Below are positions 37,971 to 47,370 of a stretch of 64,000 bases of DNA, one piece after another. Position numbers and translations under genes: made by a program. The stretch's first letter is position 1, and each line of letters opens with the position of its first letter. Location: contig JAMWET010003121.1 in NCBI GenBank assembly GCA_024036415.1, positions 186,001 to 250,000 on the forward strand. The letters are read 5' to 3'. Source of the stretch: Prochilodus magdalenae (Eukaryota; Chordata; Actinopteri; Characiformes; Prochilodontidae). The notes beneath the pieces are model-generated. The model saw only the letters and a list, made by a program, of their open reading frames with translations. It was not told where the DNA came from and did not search any database.

Positions 37971-38289
37971 AAGCACAAATGGCCAAAGCTCTCTACTCAA
38001 AGAATGATTGGCCTTGTGAAGGGTATGGAAAATGCTGCCATCATCTTCACAGCCTGGAGCAATAGATCTATCCACATGGATGGATGTTTCTTTGTTTTTG
38101 TATGTAATATTTAGATGTGTAAATGTGAATGAGACAGAACTGTTACACAACAGTTTGGGATTTAGGAACTGGCCCATTATAGTGTGCTCTTTTACAAACC
38201 TGGGATTTGTATTGAAGGAGGAACAACTGTGTTTGAGTTCACCGTGTGTCCTAAGGAAAGGGTTAGTGTTAGAGTTAGGGTTGTTGTCT

Positions 38290-38468
38290 GTTCTTGCTTG
38301 TATTCGTGATTTGAATACAGCAGCCGCTGCTTACACTGTGTGTTTAATGATAAACGAACCAACAAAATTCCCCCAGATTTACTTGGACAAAAAGTCTGGT
38401 TCCATTGACTCACATTAACATTAAATTAAGTTATTGGCCTCCCCTATAAAGCTGCGATTTTGGAGGTA
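38290..38468 (-). mobile_element. Long-TIR MITE, copy 2 (inverted, partial)
   Basis: Reverse-orientation partial copy: TCTGGTTCCATTGACTCACA and GGCCTCCCCTATAAAGCTGC match the interior of copies 1 and 3 reversed. It abuts copy 3, so the two form a large inverted repeat. The TGACTCA here is a mutation of the element's TGACTTCC, so it is not counted as an AP-1 site. Confidence 0.7.
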
Positions 38469-38480
38469 AGAAAGAAGAAC

Positions 38481-38722
38481 CTGTCCAAAGAAGAACAGGT
38501 ATCTCCAAAATGGCAACTTTACAGGAGAGGCCAAAAACCTCATTTAATTTGAATGGAAGTCAATGGAACCAGACGTCCTTCCAAGCAGTTTTGGGCCATT
38601 TCTGTTGGTCCATTCTTCATGAAATTTCCTTACAGTGTAAACAGCAGCTCATGTGATCAAAAGAGGCATACAAGTAAAAATCAACAAAAATGGAGATACA
38701 TGTTTTTCATTGGACAGCGACG
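38481..38722 (+). mobile_element. Long-TIR MITE, copy 3
   Basis: Forward copy beginning CTGTCCAAAGAAGAACAGGT and ending TTTCATTGGACAGCGACG. Starts about 12 bases after inverted copy 2 and ends about 230 bases before the fos SRE-like module. Confidence 0.85.
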
Positions 38723-38947
38723 TATATGTTCTTCTCTTATAGTAAATGAAGCATGAGTCTTTCTACATGACCATTTATTAGTGCAGACCAGATCAGAATC
38801 CTAAAAATGCCTGAGGAGAACCTAAGCATATGATCTATTTATAGCCTGTTCCAACCACTGTTCAGGTAATCGTGACTATAAGGCTCAGTGCTGAGTTCTG
38901 CTCTTCTGTATGAACTTCTAAGTTTCAGCTCAAAAATGGAATCCCAG

Positions 38948-38997
38948 TACGTCAGTGTCCTTATATGGTAAACTTCCTGTTGGACGCCGTTGCGTCA
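38948..38997 (+). promoter_or_regulatory. fos: fos SRE-like module (CRE half-site, CArG, ETS, FAP)
   Basis: Fifty bases hold a CGTCA half-site (38950-38954), a perfect CArG box CCTTATATGG (38959-38968), an ETS site ACTTCCTG (38972-38979, CAGGAAGT on the other strand) and TGCGTCA (38991-38997). Human FOS has the same parts: an ETS/TCF site beside a CArG box (the serum response element) and a TGCGTCA FAP site just after it. Here the CArG-ETS pair is in reverse orientation. The module sits about 900 bases before the inferred start site, against about 300 in human. Confidence 0.7.
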
Positions 38998-39806
38998 CTG
39001 CAGGGGCGTGAGAGCGTGAGGCAGGGAGGGGAGGGGCTGAGCTGGCGGAGGAGGAGGAGGGGATGGGGGGAGAGGGACAAAACAGAATGGCAAGTAGATC
39101 CAGTGCAGTGGAGGGGCTGCAGGGTCGTTATTAATTTCTTATTTACTTCATTTTATTTATTTGCATTAACATCGACCTGACCGACACAATCGACTCACAC
39201 GCTTTAAATCGCTCATAAACGCGTATTTGCACGCACCAATTGTTTTTGGTCAAAGGTGCATAATTGACAGTTTATGCAAAGACCGTCCACCTGAGTATCA
39301 TTCGTTGTTTGGCAGCTGCTGGAATCCACAACCACCAAACTCACAGCATTCACCATTCTTCTTTCTTCCCTTACTAAAGGAAAGGCTATCACGAAGACTC
39401 TGTTGACCCTGATATCATGCTCATAAATGCATATAGCTTATATCCCGTACAGCACTGGTGACAATTCCAGGTCATTACAGGTTTAACTGCATCATTTTGC
39501 AACAATTTCCCACGATTTCACGTCTATATTGTTTAGATTTTAGTGCAGAGGAGGTGGGGGGGCTGCATCAGTATTTTATGAATGAACATGTTGCACGTGC
39601 CACATCAGCCTCTCACGGGGGGAGACCTGTCATGCTGTATCACATGCTAATAGGAACCTGTAGCATTAGATTAGGGCTACCATGAGCTGTAATCAGGCTG
39701 TTAACGCTGACTGGCGATGGCGTTTGAGGCTTCATGCCGTTAGGATGCTTTAATGTGTTGCGTGCTGTACAGAGACGCTCCCCACAGTCAGATGGTACAT
39801 CCTCGG

Positions 39807-39870
39807 TTCATTCATAAAAATTCTGGGGGAATATAAGGAGGAGCTTGCAGAGCAGTCTTGTCAGTGGCCA
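39807..39870 (+). promoter_or_regulatory. fos: fos core promoter
   Basis: TTCATTCATAAAA (39807-39819) followed by TATAAGG (39832-39838) matches the human FOS core promoter, where TCATTCATAAAA precedes the TATA box. It predicts a start site near 39862 and a 5' UTR of about 125 bases. A palindrome CCAGGTTT-AC-AAACCTGG lies at 39868-39885, at the start of the transcript. Confidence 0.75.
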
Positions 39871-39985
39871 GGTTTACAAACCTGGAAAAGAGAGCCTCGA
39901 GTATCAGCAGAGGAGAATCTGGCTGACTGAGCAGATCGTGCTTTATCTCTCTCTCCGTTTTCTTGGCTCCTGTCTAGCTGGAGAG

Positions 39986-42261
39986 ATGTTCATCGGCAAA
40001 GTGAACGGCGTCGACTCCAGCGTGCCCCGCTGCGCCTCTGCATCTCCGGACGGGGACACCCTCGCAGGTTACCAGCCGATGGAGACCACACAGGTAGGGG
40101 GCATACGGGGGGAGGGGGTGAAGGGGGCGGTATAGCAATACGGCAGGTTGTTTAAAAATTCGTGACAACGTTTCTTAGGGCAAGAAAAACAGCTCTGCTG
40201 TCAGCTCTGCTTATTGGCATGGGTTGCCCATCACAGTGGTTGGAAATGCAATGCTATGGGTTTCACTGGATTGGTCATGTTCATTTTCCAGTCTAACTAG
40301 CAGAGTCTACCGCTTCCCACGACGCGGTTCCTCCATCATTGCCTAGTATAATTAATAGGCATGATGTGACTGTGCATTGACGACGAGGGCGCGTATTCTC
40401 CCACACTGCCTGCCGTTGCGCACGCTTGGCATCTGTATTGCTTTGCGATCAGACACTTGAAGCTGGTCTGCAGCGGTTTGCTGAGAGACAGCAGCCCACT
40501 GAGGAGACTCCACAGCAGGGCTGCGTCAGCGCTGACGTCAGCCACAATGCAAAAAAAAGAGAGGAGAAAAGTCAAATATTGATCCGAGGACTATTTTTGG
40601 ACGCCTACATGTATTTAAAGAAAGGGCCCGTGTGTTCTTACGTCACGACTACCTAACCTAGCCTTGGCATTCACATGGGTTACGCAGATGCATGTCTCCA
40701 CAGAAAGCTTCAAAGCGTCAGATTGCTGCTTGATGCCTGCCTGCGTTATCCGATGTCTAGTCTCGGTGTTAACAAGTGCCTTTCGACACAGGGGGCCGGG
40801 GCTGACCGAGAGGGGCCTGTGACTCCGTTTGTTCCTACGGTGACTGCGATCTCGACCACCCCAGACTTGCAGTGGATGGTCCAGCCCACGATCGTCACGT
40901 CCGTCTCGCCGTCTCCGGGCAGAGCTGCAGCCAATGAGGCGCAGAGCTCCCTCAAAACACACGGGGGCAAGGGGAAAAGCGCCTCCAGGAAGGGGAAAGT
41001 CGAGCAGGTAGGCAGTACGAACCCCTCCCCTCATGCAACTGCAGCCCATAAGAACCCATAAGCTTGATCTCTTTGCTAAACTGAACGAGATAGCAGCAAT
41101 GCCAGTAGTGCAGCAGTTGATGGGCAATGCATGCTCTCCAGGAGCTGTTGCCTGGGCAGGGTGCCTGGAAGCGGGCATCTACTTCATATTCACATCACGG
41201 TGTGTCTGCAACAATGGGCTATTTTTAGACGCATTGCAGAAAAACAGAGAGAGAGGGAGAGAGAGAAAGATACAGGGAGAGGAGTACTCTTGCCATTTTC
41301 AGGGGGTGTGAGGAACTCTGGGATTAAATGGCTAGGTTCCTCATGGTTAAGTAGTCTAATCCATGTTTTGCCACCGAGCAGCTCACGCCAGAAGAAGAGG
41401 AAAAGAAGAGAATAAGGAGGGAGAGGAATAAGATGGCTGCAGCCAAGTGTCGCAACAGACGGAGAGAGCTCACAGACACCTTGCAGGCTGTAAGTGGAAA
41501 TGCAGATGTGTCGGAATCTATGCTTGAACACTGTGGCAGCACTACAACAGTGTTCTGGGTCTAATAACCTTTGAATCCTTTGTCCTTAGGAAACCGACAA
41601 GCTGGAGGAGGACAAAGCAGCTCTGCAGGCTGAGATAGCGAATCTCCTCAAAGAAAAGGAAAGACTTGAGTACGTACTTGCCACACATAAGCCTTTGTGC
41701 CAGCTGCCCGAAGAGCTGGACAGCATTTTCCCAGACTCGCCACAGCCGCTTCCTTCTTCAGATACCACCAGCAAGCTCTCCGAGGATGGCGCACAGGACA
41801 CACCTTCTCTGCAGGACTTGGAAACCCCTTCTGTCCCATCCTCAGCTATCTCAGGGAACTCCAACATCCTGCTGTGCTCCAGCGCAGAGGTCAGCCTCTG
41901 TGACCTTGAGCCATCGCTGGACGTCAAGGAGGAGCTCCTGGAAAATATCCTTGGCACAGTGGATGAGGACAGGATCTCTGTGGAAACAGCTCGCTCTGTC
42001 CCTGACATTGATCTCACTGGTTCCCTGGGCTTCACAGACTGGGAAACCCTATACAAGTCTGTGGCCAATGATCTGGAACCCTTAACCACTCCCGTGGTGA
42101 ACACCTCCACCCCAACCTGCAGCAATTACCTGTCCGTCTTCACCTTTGCCTGCCCAGAGCTGGACTCTCTTGCTGAGGAACTGGAAGGCTGCAAAGGTGG
42201 GGCATCCAAATCTGATTCCAATGTGGACATCCTGAACTCGCCCACACTCCTGGCACTATAA
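39986..42261 (+). CDS. fos: Proto-oncogene c-Fos, AP-1 subunit
   Basis: bZIP transcription factor that dimerises with JUN proteins and binds TGAGTCA sites; an immediate-early gene. Coding exons 39986-40093, 40792-41007, 41382-41489 and 41590-42261, all joined between codons as in human FOS, give 367 aa (human 380). Exon 2 has VPTVTAIS and PDLQWMVQP. The basic region is in exon 3 ([20 protein letters not shown], about 117-136) and the leucine zipper runs to about 169. The C-terminal activation region keeps [19 protein letters not shown] and the SPTLLAL end. The ERK-docking FTYP of mammals reads FACP (330-333). An in-frame ATG at 39845 exists, but 39986 gives the normal N-terminus. Zebrafish has two fos co-orthologues; I cannot tell which this is. 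Confidence 0.97.
40097..40127 (+). promoter_or_regulatory. fos: G-quadruplex motif at start of fos intron 1
   Basis: Four runs of five or six G on the coding strand (40097-40101, 40107-40112, 40114-40118, 40123-40127) are separated by loops of 5, 1 and 4 bases. The motif starts three bases after the GT of the exon-1 donor. Sequence fits the canonical quadruplex rule; formation is untested. Confidence 0.75.
40522..40540 (+). promoter_or_regulatory. fos: CRE/AP-1 cluster in fos intron 1
   Basis: TGCGTCA (40522-40528) and the perfect CRE TGACGTCA (40533-40540) sit four bases apart; the latter lies within GCTGACGTCAGC, also the core of a Maf element. A third CGTCA-type site (TACGTCAC) is at about 40640. 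A TATTTAAA lies near 40613. Confidence 0.6.
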
Positions 42262-43045
42262 ACACAAATGGAACAAAATGAAGGTAGTTTGTGTCACAGT
42301 CTCAACTATCGGATATCACTGTGTTATGATATCTGAGACGAGCGGTGTTGATGTGAGGCCAGAGGTTCAGTGGCCGCATCCATGAAATGTGTAATGTGAC
42401 CGAGATAGTGTTTATCCTCTTCCAGATAATTTTGATGTAGCTAAGAGCATGGAAAAATTATCCTATGGACAGTTATGAGCTATGTTCTGGTTTGAAAAAG
42501 CATGCGCAAAGATCTCATATAAATAAACAACAAAGTAAATAAGTGAATAAACAAATGAATATATGAAATGAACAAACATATATATGTATGTATCGGTTTT
42601 ATATTTGTTTGATCTGATGTGAGGTCTTATGTAAGCCGTATTGTGCACTGTTCACTGTGCAGTTTTGTGTTTTTTGATGGCAATAGTTGATCAATGTTGT
42701 GCTTTAGTACACATTCTTGAAGTTCTCGCATACCTCAGTGTCATCATTCAGACTGTGTTTTGGCGTCATTAAAAATGTTTAGAGTTTTCCATGAAAACAT
42801 CCAGTGCTATATCGATCAAGATGTATTTTATGATAATTTATTTTTCTACCTTTTAAATTTTGACTTGTTTGTCAAATGAGAAGAGTTAAATGAGCATTGA
42901 TTGCTTATGAATTAATATTCACATTAAATATTCATGCAATGTGACCTTTGTCTCCTTTATTGTTTCTGTATTTATGTATTTATACTGTAAGGCCAAAATA
43001 TCATCTGCAATGGTCATTTATGGATCACAGGGATGATTAAATAAA
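42262..43045 (+). terminator. fos: fos 3' UTR with AU-rich elements and AATAAA
   Basis: The 3' UTR is AT-rich with several ATTTA pentamers (for example AATTTATTTTT near 42845 and GTATTTATGTATTTATAC near 42968), the mark of unstable immediate-early mRNAs. The likely poly(A) signal AATAAA is at 43040-43045. Confidence 0.7.
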
Positions 43046-43177
43046 AATCTATGGCTATTGGATATTCCATTTTTAGCTAATGACAGTTATTTCAATGGGT
43101 TCTGTTAATGTAATTAATGCCTTAATACTGAAGGCAAAGACATTATTCACTTATGAGATTCATGTCCTTATTTGTCG

Positions 43178-43178
<1 letters not shown>

Positions 43179-43209
<31 letters not shown>
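43179..43209. repeat. (TA)n microsatellite
   Basis: About 15 TA units downstream of fos. Confidence 0.9.
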
Positions 43210-43212
<3 letters not shown>

Positions 43213-43817
43213 TCTTTGTGTGTATGTATGTGTATGTTGCACTGCATTCACTTTCCAGTTGCAGTTTTGTATATCTTCGCTGCTTGACTTTTTAAAAATC
43301 AAAAAACAGGAAAAAAAAGCCTGGAGGGGATCAAGACACAGGTATGGAGTTAATCCAAATGTGAATAAAAATATAAAAGAATATTGTACACATATGTTCC
43401 CCAACAACAGCTACCTAATATCTGAGAATAAATGGTGCTGTTGAAAAGCCTGAGATCACCCTTCATTTTCAGAGGTAATTCTGAGTAAATTACTTATACG
43501 ATAATTTACTTACATGAAAACGAGAAAGGAGGAAAGAAGCTGTGATAAAGGCAACCACTGTATATTACACTGATTTTAAAGCTGATTTTTAAAGGCTTTG
43601 GTGTCATTTTCTGCTAAATATGTTTTTTCTTTCTGAAAGAAAAGTCAATAACTTGTACTTAATAGCTGTTTTGAAATTTAACCCATCTAATGAAATGTTA
43701 TTGCTTTGTTTATATGACTCGTTATTTTTTTCTGTAATTTTAATATTCACTATACTACTACTACTGCTAACAACAACAACAACATATCTATCTATCTATC
43801 TTATCTATTTATGACTT

Positions 43818-43996
43818 AGGTGGTCAGGACCCTCACTGTGCACTGCAGTGCTGAGAATGATGGGAATGATACACCACCCCAAAAAAAAAAAAAAAAAATG
43901 AAATAAATACAAGCTCTGTGGTGGGCTTGTGGGGGTCTTGACCATTAAATAACTGGTTGTAAGGGGGATAACAAGGCATACAAAGAAACAGATGGA
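43818..43996 (-). repeat. Dispersed fish repeat (CTGCAGTGCTGAGAATGA family)
   Basis: CACTGCAGTGCTGAGAATGA, ACACCACCCC, an A run, AGCTCTGTGGTGGGCTTGTG and AACAGATGGA form a pattern I know from otophysan genomes. The first motif recurs in reverse at 58.9 kb, so the two stretches belong to one family. Confidence 0.6.
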
Positions 43997-44250
43997 CGTA
44001 TGGATGTATACGTGTGTGTGTGTGTGTGTATTAATAAATATATATATCGCCTACGTATCCACAGCGAGGTGATGAAGAGTATGGAGAACACAGATACAGC
44101 TCTGACACAGGAGCGGTATTATGGCAGTGAGCCTCCATATTTTCTTTTTTCTGGGGTCTTTTTCTCAAAGGGTGGACGAGCTGCTGTTTGTTTTTTGGTA
44201 TCTAAGGGGTGGAGCCAGCAGACCTTCCCTGCCTTCTCCCCCTCTCTGCC

Positions 44251-44253
<3 letters not shown>

Positions 44254-44289
<36 letters not shown>
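44254..44289. repeat. (CT)n microsatellite
   Basis: About 18 CT units some 90 bases before the jdp2 TATA box; possibly part of the promoter as a GAGA-type tract. Confidence 0.9.
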
Positions 44290-44292
<3 letters not shown>

Positions 44293-44375
44293 GGGACTTT
44301 CTGCATCCCTGCTTACGTGTGGCAGCGCGAGCAGGCTGAGTTCCGCATTCCCCAGTCCTCCCAGGCAGGGATCGC

Positions 44376-44478
44376 TATATAAACGCGCTGATGCAACGCT
44401 TTCCCCTGTTCAAAATCTACTCACGACCCCCACCTGACCTCAAAAAGGCACATCCAGTGAGCTCGGCACCAAAGGCAG
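44376..44478 (+). promoter_or_regulatory. jdp2: jdp2 distal promoter and noncoding exon 1
   Basis: TATATAAA at 44376-44383 lies at the edge of a CpG-rich stretch (about 44.3-44.9 kb). It predicts a start near 44408 and an exon of about 70 bases ending at a good donor, AAGGCAG/GTAAGC (44479). The next gene on this strand is jdp2, whose first coding exon at 53897 has an acceptor inside its 5' UTR and so needs an upstream noncoding exon. The link is inferred; no transcript is at hand. Confidence 0.55.
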
Positions 44479-45004
44479 GTAAGCAGGACACTTGGTGAAC
44501 TTTTTGCAGCAGGAGTGGCTTTGCACGGCGGCGCGGTTGCGGTGGGCTTTAGGGAGGCAGCGAGGCTTTCCCTCCTCACACTATGCGAAACCCCTGCTGG
44601 GCTGCACTTCATGCGCTAAAACGGACCGTATGAAGGTGAAAGTGTGCAGATGTAACATGTGCAGAGTGTCCGTCTGTCCGCACACGCTGCGCTGCGTACC
44701 GAATCCGGAGCGCTGTAGTCCGTCTTTCTATGCAAATACCCGTCAGCCTACATCTCCACTTTGGACCTCACTGCGCTCGGCCATGTCCACGGACAGGGTT
44801 TTTTCCTCTCCCTCCAAAGCGGAGTTTCACAGGCCGAACTCGGTTCCACACTGAGCCGGGAGAGAGGACTCTGAGATGCAGCTGATGATCCTATAACTCT
44901 TCTCTCTGCTTTTCTATTAGATACTGCAGGACAGGCTGCTCGCAACTCCATGTTACGTAAGATCAGCTACATGCTTTCCTGACCAATGACTTCCGCTTTG
45001 AGAC

Positions 45005-45011
45005 TGAGTCA
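45005..45011 (+). promoter_or_regulatory. jdp2: AP-1 consensus site TGAGTCA
   Basis: Perfect TGAGTCA about 0.6 kb after the inferred jdp2 start. JDP2 and FOS both bind such sites as dimers with JUN proteins, so feedback is possible. One heptamer alone is weak evidence. Confidence 0.35.
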
Positions 45012-45049
45012 TGGCACAGGGCGTGTTACTTCAGGATTTTAACTTGCAG

Positions 45050-45081
45050 AACACACACACACACACACACACACACACCAC

Positions 45082-45134
<53 letters not shown>

Positions 45135-45150
45135 CACACATGTATACACA
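45050..45150. repeat. Palindromic (AC)n-(TA)n-(TG)n tract
   Basis: About 14 AC units, about 10 TA units and about 15 TG units follow each other, so the AC and TG arms are reverse complements around a TA centre. Further TATACACACA units follow. Confidence 0.95.
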
Positions 45151-45702
45151 CCAGGATATATACTGCACTGTACTGCACAGTATACTGCATAGGTTCTGTT
45201 ATGGCCGAATACATGATTGGATATTTCTGTATGACCTAATATGAGCTGTGCTCTTAGTAAGTGTGCCTACATGACAAAACATTGCATCTCCAATATGGAC
45301 CCTTAGTATATTTTAATAAATGTAAATTTATTATTTCTGTAATTTAGCAGCATTTCTGTTGGTCCATTCATCCTGAAATGTTCAACAATAGAAAGTGCCT
45401 CAGACATTTTCAAAGTATGTACAAATTAATTAAAAAAAAGATTTAATAATAAACATAAAAGGAGCCACACATTTGTGCTATGGAAAGACATAGAGTGGTA
45501 TGTAAAATGTTGGACACCCAGTCAGATTTATGTTTGTTCACTTGTTTTTGTTGATTTGAATTCAATTTACACATATGCGTTACAGGAAACTTTTATTTAT
45601 CCATAAACATTTAACCTGCGCCATAAAACACAGGACACAATTTAGCTGCTTTAATTTCTTATTTTTTTACACACACAGACAGACAAACACACCTGTTTTT
45701 CT

Positions 45703-45943
45703 TCGCTGTCCAAAGGAAAACAGGTACCTCCAAAATGGCAACTTTACAGGAGAGGCCAAAATCCTCAATTAATATGAATGGAAGTCAATGGAACCAGACA
45801 TCTTTTCAAGCGGTTCTGGGCCATTTCTGTTCATTTTTCCTGAAACTCACACACAGTGTAAAAAGCAGCTCATGATCAAATGAGGCTTAAAAGTAAAAAT
45901 CAACAGAAATGGAGATACATGTTTTTCTTTGGACAGCGGCGAT
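45703..45943 (+). mobile_element. Long-TIR MITE, copy 4
   Basis: Begins TCGCTGTCCAAAGGAAAACA and ends GTTTTTCTTTGGACAGCGGC, then GATATATA. Same interior as copies 1 and 3. Lies in the inferred jdp2 intron 1. Confidence 0.85.
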
Positions 45944-46077
45944 ATATATACATACACACATTTTATGCACATATAGCTAATCTGCAAAAGTCAGGCCGTG
46001 TATGTGTATGTTTATTGTGTTTTCTTTTAAATAAAAATTTCCCTCTAATTTTCTTTCTTTCATTATTCTTTCTTTCA

Positions 46078-46113
46078 ATATATATATGTATGTACATATA
46101 TATATGTATGTAC

Positions 46114-46187
<74 letters not shown>

Positions 46188-46245
46188 CATATATATATGT
46201 ATGTACATATATATATATAAATATAATGTGTGTGTGTGTATGTGT
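46078..46245. repeat. TA / TATGTATGTACA tandem repeat
   Basis: Two blocks with the same order (TATGTATGTACATATATA twice, then TATATAAATA) flank a long TA run, so the block itself looks duplicated. A TG run follows. Confidence 0.9.
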
Positions 46246-46332
46246 GTGTGTGCGAGTGTGTATATAGTGAGCTATAAATGATAAGATATAATCATTAACC
46301 TGTTACTACATCTGCATGGGAAAGTGTGCATG

Positions 46333-46408
<76 letters not shown>
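46333..46408. repeat. (CTAT)n microsatellite, about 19 units
   Basis: Perfect CTAT/TCTA tetranucleotide run of about 76 bases, likely polymorphic in length. Confidence 0.95.
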
Positions 46409-47293
46409 TTATTATAGCAAAAAAATGTTTAATCTGACATAATCCATTAGCCTGAACTATCATGTACAAACTTCATTACACCTTTGCCCAAAGCTGCGGT
46501 TTGAATAGTACTAAACAATCAGAAATGCTGGTAAAAGTTCAATGTGTGGAAAAGTTGAAGTAAACTGAAACATCAGTATTTCTGAGACACGTTAGGACTA
46601 TGTATTTCCTCCTTTAGGGTAGAAGAATATTTGTTTTACAGTTTGAACATGACACTATTTAAACATCTAGGTTATGCAAAGTGCATCCAAACAGGAGTTG
46701 TATTGATAACTGTTTAAGGTAAAAACAGTACTGGATTAGTATCGGTTGTGCAATCAAATCTTTCGGAAGAAACTAGGAATAATGCACAGAGGAAGTTATG
46801 TTGACCAAACTGTGTGATTTTATATCGTATTGTGTATTGTTATATTATATAGTGAATCATATATACTGAAAAAGTGGGCAGGTATTTATTGGTGTTGGTG
46901 AAGTGAAGAGTAGAGGTGAGTTGAGGCCATAGATGTTCAGTAACAGTAAGATGAAGATGGTACATGGTTTAGATTGGTGAAACATTTGATACGTTTCATG
47001 AGTTTGAAGATATACCGTCAGTTGATGATTGCCCAGCCTATATGCTTTTGTAGAAGGGCATAGCTAGAGCGGTGGTGCACTGAGAGGAAACAAAGCTGAA
47101 AAAATAGCGTTACTGTCTTAAATTTTCCATTGCTTTTCTTCCATACATAGCTTAGTCTGTTCATAATGTTCACATTAAGATAATATTACATCAGTGCTTG
47201 TTACCAAACTGAACATTGCTTAGTGTATTTTAGTCACTCATGTGGAAGTGGTTTATGTAAATAAATGAAATGTATCACTTTTTAAAAATTTTT

Positions 47294-47297
<4 letters not shown>

Positions 47298-47368
<71 letters not shown>
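47298..47368. repeat. (TA)n microsatellite
   Basis: About 35 uninterrupted TA units. Confidence 0.95.

Positions 47369-47370
<2 letters not shown>

Larger units (their letters stand above)
29063..38940. other. Repeat-rich desert between acyp1 and fos
   Basis: Nearly 10 kb with no recognised gene on either strand. In human the far side of FOS holds TMED10, but no TMED10-like reading frame is present. The region holds transposon fragments, a long TTTA-rich tandem tract, a SINE, three MITE copies, and one exon-like open frame (34918-35098). It is where distal fos enhancers would be expected, but I see none that can be proved from one sequence. Confidence 0.6.

Noticed and set aside
38260..38285. 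Telomere-like GGGTTAG / TTAGGG words
   Set aside because: Only a few imperfect units beside a MITE; not a telomeric array.
38406..38412. TGACTCA as a fos AP-1 enhancer site
   Set aside because: It is a point variant of TGACTTCC inside MITE copy 2, so probably incidental.
29063..38940. CRISPR arrays, operons, phage or bacterial systems
   Set aside because: Intron-exon genes, SINEs and Tc1 elements show vertebrate nuclear DNA; the repeats lack regular spacers.
39845..39985. N-terminal extension of Fos from the in-frame ATG at 39845
   Set aside because: It would lie at or before the inferred start site, adds 47 residues not known in FOS, and the ATG at 39986 gives the conserved N-terminus.
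40615..41178. 187-codon antisense frame over fos intron 1 and exon 2
   Set aside because: Mirror of GC-rich exon 2; contains no known domain.
41586..42125. 179-codon open frame antisense to fos exon 4
   Set aside because: Shadow of the GC-rich fos coding exon; Ser-rich antisense composition typical of such mirrors.
44492..44854. 120-codon open frame in the jdp2 CpG-rich region
   Set aside because: No ATG start at the 5' end, no family resemblance; stop-poor because the region is GC-rich.
45880..46281. 133-codon frame rich in Tyr and Ile
   Set aside because: Translation of TA and TATG microsatellites.
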